From Christensenellaceae bacterium (GTDB taxonomy: Bacteria > Bacillota > Clostridia > Christensenellales > Borkfalkiaceae), in the NCBI GenBank assembly GCA_948482865.1, contig CAOMHR010000034.1:1-12321 (forward strand): 12,321 nt of DNA, given 5' to 3'. The notes beneath the pieces were generated by a model. It was not told the origin of the DNA. It searched no databases and saw only the letters and a list, made by a program, of their open reading frames with translations. Made by a program: the position numbers and the translations under genes. This document shows positions 7,610 through 12,321 of the stretch, in pieces. The stretch's first letter is position 1, and every line of letters begins with the position of its first letter.

Positions 7610-9531
7610 AAAAAATAAATATTCTTTCCAAAACAGTTTATAACAGAATTGCCGCCGGCGAAGTTATCGACCGCCCTTATTCGGCAGTCAAAGAGTTGGT
7701 TGAAAATAGTCTTGACGCGGGCGCGACTCAGATAGAAATACACATAGAGCGTGGCGGCAAACAGCTTGTTAAAGTAATCGATAATGGTTGCGGAATAGAG
7801 CGCGACGATATGTCAGCCGCATTTATGCCCCATGCGACGAGTAAAATTTTGAACGCAGAAGATTTGGACAAAATAACCACCTTGGGTTTCAGGGGAGAAG
7901 CTCTTGCGAGTATCGCGGCAATCGCGCGTGTTGAATTGGTTTCTGTAACTGAAGGAAATATAGCGTATAAAACTTCTTGCGCCGACGGGGTTATGGGCGA
8001 AATAGAACCTGCCGCATTGGAAAAAGGTACGGAAATCAGCGTTCATAATTTATTTTACAATACTCCGGTAAGAGCCAAATTTTTGAAAAACGATAAGAAG
8101 GAAGAGAGCGATATTACAAATATAGTTTCTCGCTACATACTCGGCAACCCTTCGGTATCGTTCAAATATTTTGTGGACGGACGCCTTGAACTGCAATCTG
8201 ACGGCGGCGGTCTTGACGAAGCAATGGCGCGTGTTTACGGTGCAAAAACCGTTCCGCAATGTTTCAAGATTAATGCCGAAAAAGACGGAATAAGAATTCA
8301 GGGGTTTATCGGCAATCAGAATTTCTTTAAACCCAACAGAACTTACCAGAGTTTGTTCTTAAACGGCAGGTACATTGTTAATTCAACTATTTCAACGGCA
8401 ATAACAAACGCTTATGCAAGTTATATGATGAAAAGGCAATATCCTTTTTATGTGCTCAACGTTGAAGTTCCTTTGGATATGGTCGACGTGAACGTTCATC
8501 CTAACAAAGCGGACGTGAGATTTGTTGATAATCGTGTGGTTTTTTCGGCGGTGTATTCCGTAGTTTCGTCCGTATTGGACGGAACAGCTTCTGCGGCACA
8601 GTTTGTCGTTGACAGTATAAGGCTACCGGAAATAAAGTCTACAATAGACGGCGATAAAAATAAAGTTTACAAAAACGACGAAAAACAAACGCAGATTCCG
8701 TTTCAAAGTGCGAATCCTATAAGTTTCAGTTTCGGCGAGAGTAGTTTTAATCCCGAAAAAGATGCCGACACAATTAAGGAATATCGTGACCCGCTGTTGG
8801 ATGAAGAAAATCAAACTACAATTCTTCCGCTTCCTAAACAGGTCAGGCATACTATGCAGGTCACTAACGATACTTTATCGCCTGCAAATTTCAACGGTGA
8901 TAACCGTGTAAGTCTTGCTTACGAAATGCGTAAACAAGAACAGCAAAAAATTATTTATGAAAGCTGTAAGTTTAAGGGTAATCTTTTCAATACATATTTG
9001 ATATACGAAATGTGCGACACTGTATATCTGATTGACCAGCATGCTGCGCACGAAAGACTTATTTACGACAGATTGCGTGAAAAAATCGTAAACCGAAAAG
9101 TGGACACGCAGGGACTGTTAATTCCTTATCTTTTAGACGTGAATCCACAGGAAGCTGAGTTTATTAAATCAAATGAGCGATTAATAAGAAATTTAGGTTT
9201 CGGGATAAGCGAATTCGGCATAAATTCTTTCAGGATAGACGACATACCCGTTGATTTGCAAGATATTAATCTTAAAGATTTTTTTGACGATCTTTTATCC
9301 GATTTAAAAGGTTTAAAAGAAATTAAACTTGAAGATATTTTAAAGGATAAAATTGCGACTACCGCGTGCAAGCATGCCATAAAGGGCGGTATGCAGCTCG
9401 CCAAAGAAGAAGTTGACGCGCTTTTTAAAATGATGGAAGGCGACGTGGGGTTGAAATGTCCGCACGGCAGACCTGTATGCGTAACGCTCGATAAAAAAGA
9501 TATAGAAAAAATGTTCAAGAGGATTGTCTGA
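7606..9531 (+). CDS. mutL: DNA mismatch repair protein MutL (endonuclease-type)
   Basis: A 641-residue GHKL ATPase that links MutS to strand incision. The N-terminal ATPase shows KELVENSLDAG (Glu30, Asn34), DNGCG (59-63), HATSKI, and GFRGEAL (94-100). VDVNVHPNKADVRF (293-306) marks the transducer domain. A variable hydrophilic linker covers about 330-450. The C-terminal dimerisation domain has the metal-site motif DQHAAHE (477-483), ACKHAIKGG (587-595) and CPHGRP (618-623), so it belongs to the latent-endonuclease MutLs rather than the E. coli type. QGLLIP (502-507) aligns by position and pattern with the B. subtilis clamp-binding QEMIVP. The last acidic residue of DQHA(X)2E(X)4E is Asp488 instead of Glu. 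AAGG at 7595-7598 lies 7 bases before the ATG, and the start overlaps the mutS stop. The stop TGA is at 9529-9531. Confidence 0.97.
   Translation: MKKINILSKTVYNRIAAGEVIDRPYSAVKELVENSLDAGATQIEIHIERGGKQLVKVIDNGCGIERDDMSAAFMPHATSKILNAEDLDKITTLGFRGEALASIAAIARVELVSVTEGNIAYKTSCADGVMGEIEPAALEKGTEISVHNLFYNTPVRAKFLKNDKKEESDITNIVSRYILGNPSVSFKYFVDGRLELQSDGGGLDEAMARVYGAKTVPQCFKINAEKDGIRIQGFIGNQNFFKPNRTYQSLFLNGRYIVNSTISTAITNAYASYMMKRQYPFYVLNVEVPLDMVDVNVHPNKADVRFVDNRVVFSAVYSVVSSVLDGTASAAQFVVDSIRLPEIKSTIDGDKNKVYKNDEKQTQIPFQSANPISFSFGESSFNPEKDADTIKEYRDPLLDEENQTTILPLPKQVRHTMQVTNDTLSPANFNGDNRVSLAYEMRKQEQQKIIYESCKFKGNLFNTYLIYEMCDTVYLIDQHAAHERLIYDRLREKIVNRKVDTQGLLIPYLLDVNPQEAEFIKSNERLIRNLGFGISEFGINSFRIDDIPVDLQDINLKDFFDDLLSDLKGLKEIKLEDILKDKIATTACKHAIKGGMQLAKEEVDALFKMMEGDVGLKCPHGRPVCVTLDKKDIEKMFKRIV
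9518..9523 (+). promoter_or_regulatory. Shine-Dalgarno sequence that decides the miaA start
   Basis: AGAGGA lies inside the end of mutL. It directly abuts the in-frame TTG at 9524, leaving no spacing, but is 9 bases from the TTG at 9533. Only the second start has a workable distance, so 9533 is preferred for miaA. Confidence 0.65.
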
Positions 9532-9532
9532 C

Positions 9533-10435
9533 TTGAACAAATTGCTTGTAATATGCGGCGCGACGGCAACAGGTAAAACCGAACTTGCGGTAAATTGCGC
9601 TAAAAAACTTAAAAGTGAAGTTGTTTCGGCAGACTCGCAACTGGTTTATAAAAGTTTAAATATAGGAACGGCAAAACCAACGGTTGAAGAGATGTCCGGG
9701 ATAACTCATCATATGATTGATATTATAGAGCCGAAATATAGTTTCAGCGTATCCGATTATGCCGCAATTGCCGAGCCGATAGTAGACGGACTTCTTCAAA
9801 ATGGTAAGACACCTGTAATTTGTGGCGGTACAGGATTTTATATTAACTCATTATTGTACGATCTGAGTTACGGAAATGCTGCGGCGGATTGCGCTATAAG
9901 ATTGAAATACCAGACTGTGCTTGAAGAGCATGGGAAAGAATATTTATATAACTTACTCAAATCTGTCGACCCGCAGTCGGCTGCTGTTTTACACGTGAAC
10001 GACACTAAACGTGTTATCAGGGCATTGGAAATTTATGAAATAAGCGGGAAAAGAAAGTCTGAGTTGCAAGACGGTCTTAAATGCAAGAGAGATTATCTTG
10101 CTGTTGCAATCGATTATCCGCGAGATATTTTGTACGAAAGAATAAACGTCCGTGTTGATAGAATGTTTGATAGCGGTCTTGTTGACGAGATAATGGGATT
10201 ACTTGCAGAAGGTATAGATGAAAGCTATCAGTGTATGCAAGCTATAGGATACAAAGAAGTACTCGAATGCTTAAAAAGCAATAAAAACGAGAGTACTATG
10301 CGTGATATAATAAAGCAAAACACACGCCATTATGCAAAAAGACAGATTACGTTTTTTAAAAAATTGAAAAATATAGTTTGGTTAAAACCTGAAAATGCGT
10401 CGGCGGATGTTGTTTTGGAGTTGTTAAATGGATAA
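9533..10435 (+). CDS. miaA: tRNA dimethylallyltransferase MiaA
   Basis: Transfers a dimethylallyl group from DMAPP to N6 of A37 in tRNAs reading UNN codons, forming i6A, the substrate of MiaB. With the TTG start at 9533 the protein has 300 residues. Seen motifs, in order: P-loop GATATGKT (9-16), SADSQLVYKSLNIGTAKPT (32-50) with the conserved Asp34 and Gln36, THHMIDI then FSVSDYA (71-77), CGGTGFYINSLLYD (97-110), NDTKRVIRALEIYE (156-169), MQAIGYKE (235-242), and the C-terminal NTRHYAKRQ tRNA-contact helix (263-271). MiaA normally begins only a few residues before its first strand (here LLVICGATATGKT). This, with the Shine-Dalgarno spacing, supports 9533 over TTG 9524. The start is one base after the mutL stop, and the end overlaps the next gene by 8 bases. 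In many bacteria hfq follows miaA; it does not here. Confidence 0.96.
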   Translation: MNKLLVICGATATGKTELAVNCAKKLKSEVVSADSQLVYKSLNIGTAKPTVEEMSGITHHMIDIIEPKYSFSVSDYAAIAEPIVDGLLQNGKTPVICGGTGFYINSLLYDLSYGNAAADCAIRLKYQTVLEEHGKEYLYNLLKSVDPQSAAVLHVNDTKRVIRALEIYEISGKRKSELQDGLKCKRDYLAVAIDYPRDILYERINVRVDRMFDSGLVDEIMGLLAEGIDESYQCMQAIGYKEVLECLKSNKNESTMRDIIKQNTRHYAKRQITFFKKLKNIVWLKPENASADVVLELLNG

Positions 10436-11645
10436 TACACAATTTATTGAACAATGCGAAATTAAATTAAAAGAGAAGTTTAAAGCGGTCGACGATATTG
10501 CTTATTTTAATCAGGTAAAAGTTAGTCAAGCCTTCAAAAATAATCAAGTTGCCGTCCGTCATTTCAACGGTTCAACAGGGTACGGTTACGGCGATGAAGG
10601 AAGGGACTGTCTGGGCAAACTTTACGCTGAAATTTTCGGTGCAGAGAGCGGAATAGTTTCTTCTCATATTGTTTCGGGGACGCATGCCCTGACGGTTGCA
10701 TTATTTGGTCTTTTACGCCCGGGGGACACTTTGTTCAGTATAAGCGGAATGCCTTACGATACAATCCGCGGCGTAATTTACGGGACAGATAACGGTTCTT
10801 TAAAAGATTTCGGCGTGACTTTTGAATGCTGTGATTTGAATAACGGCAAGTTCGATTTTGACGAAATAAAAAAGAAATTTACAAAATCTGTTAAAGTGGT
10901 TTATATCCAACGTTCCCGCGGATACGAATTGAGAGACGCATTTTCCTGCGCGGAAATTGAAAGCGTTTGCAAATTTGTGCGCGGGCTTGGTTTTAACGGT
11001 TGTATATTTGTAGATAATTGCTATGGCGAATTTGTCGAAAAGCGCGAACCTTGCGAAGTCGGGGCGGATATAATTGTTGGCTCGCTTATAAAAAATGCGG
11101 GTGGCGGGCTTGCGCCTACGGGCGGATATATTTGCGGTAAAGAACGTTATATTGATTTAATCGGCAAGCGTCTGACTGCGCCGTCTATCGGGCTGGAAGT
11201 CGGTTCGCTGTCTGCAGGATATCAGTATTACTATCAAGGATTATTTATGGCGCCGCATACGGTTGCGCAGGCACTTAAAACAAGTTTTTTAATAGGGCAG
11301 GCAATGGATGAACTCGGTTATAAAAATTATCCGTCTATCGATAAAATGCCGTCTGATATTACGCGAGCTATTCAGTTTGACGGCGCTGAAAAAATGATTG
11401 ATTTTATAAGGGAAGTACAGTATGCTTCGCCGGTGGACGGTTACGTTACGTGCGAACCTTGGGATATGCCCGGTTACGACGATAAAATAATAATGGCGGC
11501 TGGTACTTTTGTTTCGGGGGCGAGTATAGAGCTTTCTGCCGACGGTCCTGTAAAACCGCCGTATATAGCATATTTTCAAGGCGGTTTGACTTATGAACAC
11601 GGCAAATTTGCTCTTTCAAAAATCCTTGATAAATTAAGGTGTTAA
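10428..11645 (+). CDS. PLP-dependent 'methionine gamma-lyase family' protein (YnbB-like, formerly 'aluminium resistance protein')
   Basis: A 405-residue fold-type I PLP enzyme of the Met_gamma_lyase family (Pfam PF06838), related to B. subtilis YnbB. Visible features: STGYGYGDEGRD (49-60), which is typical of the family; SGTHALTVALFGLLRPGD (83-100) in the cofactor phosphate-binding region; FVDNCYGEF with Asp196, likely contacting the pyridine nitrogen; and GSLIKNAGGG (218-227) with Lys222 as the probable Schiff-base lysine. The C-terminal PPYIAYFQGGLTYEHGK (377-393) is also family-like. The true substrate is not established for the family despite its name, so I assign only a probable C-S or amino-acid lyase-type chemistry. 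GGAG at 10417-10420 is 7 bases from the ATG, and the start overlaps the miaA end by 8 bases, implying coupled translation. YnbB relatives commonly sit near miaA and hfq in Firmicutes. Confidence 0.9.
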   Translation: MDNTQFIEQCEIKLKEKFKAVDDIAYFNQVKVSQAFKNNQVAVRHFNGSTGYGYGDEGRDCLGKLYAEIFGAESGIVSSHIVSGTHALTVALFGLLRPGDTLFSISGMPYDTIRGVIYGTDNGSLKDFGVTFECCDLNNGKFDFDEIKKKFTKSVKVVYIQRSRGYELRDAFSCAEIESVCKFVRGLGFNGCIFVDNCYGEFVEKREPCEVGADIIVGSLIKNAGGGLAPTGGYICGKERYIDLIGKRLTAPSIGLEVGSLSAGYQYYYQGLFMAPHTVAQALKTSFLIGQAMDELGYKNYPSIDKMPSDITRAIQFDGAEKMIDFIREVQYASPVDGYVTCEPWDMPGYDDKIIMAAGTFVSGASIELSADGPVKPPYIAYFQGGLTYEHGKFALSKILDKLRC

Positions 11646-11646
11646 A

Positions 11647-12156
11647 ATGGACTGCATTTTACGGCAATGGGAAAAAGAAGACGCTCGCAACTTGGCTAAT
11701 CTTTTAAACAATAAGAAAATTTTAGATAATCTTTGCGACGGTTTGCCGTTTCCGTATACAGAAAGCGACGCGCAAAATTTTATTGGCGATATGCTCAAGG
11801 CAGAGAAAAATTCAATATTTGCATTTTGTATAGTATTCGAAAGTAAAGTTGTCGGGTGTATAAGCGGGTTCAGACAAAACAATATTTTTTCGCAATCCGC
11901 CGAAATTGGATATTATGTGGACGAATTTTACTGGAACAAAGGTGTTGCGACGTTTGCGGTAAAAACGATATGTAAGTATATTTTTGTAAATACAGATATT
12001 ATCAGAATCTTTGCAACACCGTTTGCCCGGAATTTACCTTCGTGCAAAGTGTTGGAAAAATCAGGTTTTATTTGTGAAGGAACGTTGAGGTCCGGTGCAG
12101 TCAAAAACGGCAAGACAGAAGACATTAAAATATATGCAAAAATTAAAAGCTCTTGA
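11647..12156 (+). CDS. GNAT-family N-acetyltransferase (RimJ/RimL-like)
   Basis: A 169-residue single-domain acetyltransferase. It starts with the RimJ/RimL pattern LRQWEKEDARNLANLL (5-20). GCISG (70-74) is on the core strand. EIGYYVDEFYWNKGVATFAV (86-105) is the acetyl-CoA-binding motif A, with NKGVA as the pyrophosphate loop. NLPSCKVLEKSGFICEGTLR (129-148) is the typical C-terminal helix-strand block of ribosomal-protein and small-molecule acetyltransferases. The substrate cannot be read from the sequence: candidates include protein N-termini, spermidine-type amines, or antibiotics. AAGGTG at 11636-11641 is 5 bases before the ATG, and the gene begins one base after the preceding stop, so it is the last gene of the miaB operon. 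Its last codons and TGA form the left arm of the terminator hairpin. Confidence 0.9.
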   Translation: MDCILRQWEKEDARNLANLLNNKKILDNLCDGLPFPYTESDAQNFIGDMLKAEKNSIFAFCIVFESKVVGCISGFRQNNIFSQSAEIGYYVDEFYWNKGVATFAVKTICKYIFVNTDIIRIFATPFARNLPSCKVLEKSGFICEGTLRSGAVKNGKTEDIKIYAKIKSS

Positions 12157-12173
12157 ATTATTCAAGAGCTTTT
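12145..12173. terminator. Bidirectional hairpin terminator between the miaB operon and groEL
   Basis: There is a perfect 13-bp inverted repeat: AAAAGCTCTTGAA (12145-12157), loop tta, and TTCAAGAGCTTTT (12161-12173) with one further T. The plus strand ends in a T5 run. On the minus strand the stem is followed by AATTTTTGC, so it can work both ways. The GNAT stop codon TGA (12154-12156) is part of the left arm, and the convergent groEL stop is 18 bases beyond the right arm. The hairpin is seen directly; termination is inferred. Confidence 0.88.
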
Positions 12174-12191
12174 TAAAATGATTGTATTTGA

Positions 12192-12321
12192 TTAATACAT
12201 TCCGCCCATATCGGGATTGCCCATAGGCGCAGGTGCGGGCGGCGTGGGGATATCCGTTACAATACTTTCGGTGGTCAGCAGGGTTGCCGCAACCGAAGCC
12301 GCGTTTTGCAATACCGAACGC
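12192..12321 (-). CDS. groEL: 60 kDa chaperonin GroEL (C-terminal 42 residues; gene continues past right edge)
   Basis: Read on the minus strand, the frame gives [19 protein letters not shown], which matches the highly conserved GroEL helix near the C-terminus (QNAASVAxxxLTTE). An acidic/proline-rich tail follows, ending [11 protein letters not shown] and TAA (12194-12192). GroEL forms the ATP-driven folding chamber with GroES in the cytoplasm. The disordered tail normally carries GGM repeats; here there is a single GGM preceded by a PAPAP stretch. The rest of the gene, and groES that usually precedes it, lie outside the window. It is convergent with the GNAT gene and shares its terminator. 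Confidence 0.96.
   Translation of the reverse strand, partial: RSVLQNAASVAATLLTTESIVTDIPTPPAPAPMGNPDMGGMY

Noticed and set aside
7288..7743. Open reading frame of 151 codons on the minus strand across the mutS/mutL junction
   Set aside because: It is antisense to conserved MutS and MutL coding sequence with no start context or recognisable motifs. The other minus-strand frames inside plus-strand genes are dismissed for the same reason.
7606..9531. Second clamp-binding motif in the MutL linker (QTQIPF, residues 361-366)
   Set aside because: It only loosely resembles the consensus and lies in a variable linker. The positional match QGLLIP at 502-507 is the better candidate.
9524..9532. Earlier TTG start for miaA
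   Set aside because: The Shine-Dalgarno sequence directly abuts it with no spacing. The TTG at 9533 has proper spacing and the usual MiaA N-terminus.
9126..9569. Open reading frame of 147 codons on the minus strand inside mutL/miaA
   Set aside because: It lies antisense to strongly conserved MutL C-terminal motifs, has low-complexity Ser/Ile/Phe-rich composition, and resembles no known protein: a shadow frame.
10436..11646. Possible hfq gene after miaA
   Set aside because: The next gene overlaps the miaA end by 8 bases and is a full-length PLP enzyme. No Hfq-like frame is present in the window.
1..12321. Mobile element, CRISPR array, phage, toxin-antitoxin or defence system
   Set aside because: No transposase, integrase, direct-repeat array, tRNA gene or recognisable defence gene was found on either strand. 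Every stretch over about 80 bases is taken up by housekeeping or metabolic genes of similar composition.

Overview
This is an AT-rich window (by eye, codons favour A/T at the third position) that uses the standard genetic code. It looks like a chromosomal housekeeping segment from a Firmicutes/Clostridia-type bacterium. The gene order miaB-mutS-mutL-miaA followed by a YnbB-type PLP enzyme is a familiar clostridial/bacillar arrangement. ThiI lacks a rhodanese domain and is paired with a dedicated cysteine desulfurase, as in Bacillus-like bacteria. GroEL, MutS and MutL are all of bacterial type. I cannot name a genus. I see no IS element, phage gene, CRISPR array, tRNA or rRNA, and coding density is very high: the longest non-coding gap is about 80 bases.

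Layout. (1) Bases 2-1364, plus strand: the 3' end of a cysteine desulfurase gene and a complete thiI, 4 bases apart. This is a sulfur-transfer pair for tRNA 4-thiouridine. (2) Bases 1363-1398: a perfect 15-bp hairpin that serves thiI and the convergent gene. (3) Bases 1398-3623, minus strand: a single-gene class A penicillin-binding protein with an extra C-terminal region and 14 cysteines. (4) Bases 3624-3702: a short divergent intergenic region with a near-consensus promoter for miaB and a weaker candidate promoter for the PBP gene, with their -35 boxes 5 bp apart. (5) Bases 3703-12156, plus strand: one tightly packed operon, miaB-mutS-mutL-miaA-ynbB-like-GNAT, with junctions of +10, -4, +1, -8 and +1 bases. 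(6) Bases 12145-12173: a second perfect hairpin, shared with the convergent groEL whose last 42 codons enter at the right edge on the minus strand.

How the genes fit together. MiaA and MiaB carry out the two successive steps that turn A37 of tRNAs into ms2i6A. MutS and MutL are the mismatch-recognition and endonuclease/matchmaker proteins of mismatch repair. The desulfurase/ThiI pair supplies a second sulfur-dependent tRNA modification. The PLP enzyme and the acetyltransferase at the operon end have no established role here, although their coupling to miaA suggests co-expression.

I did not find a new multi-gene system. The observations most worth checking are smaller. The predicted transcription start of miaB (and perhaps of the PBP gene) falls almost on the start codon, implying leaderless or near-leaderless mRNAs. 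The exported PBP is unusually rich in cysteine. MutS lacks a recognisable clamp-binding motif. Both convergent gene pairs share hairpins that contain stop-codon bases.
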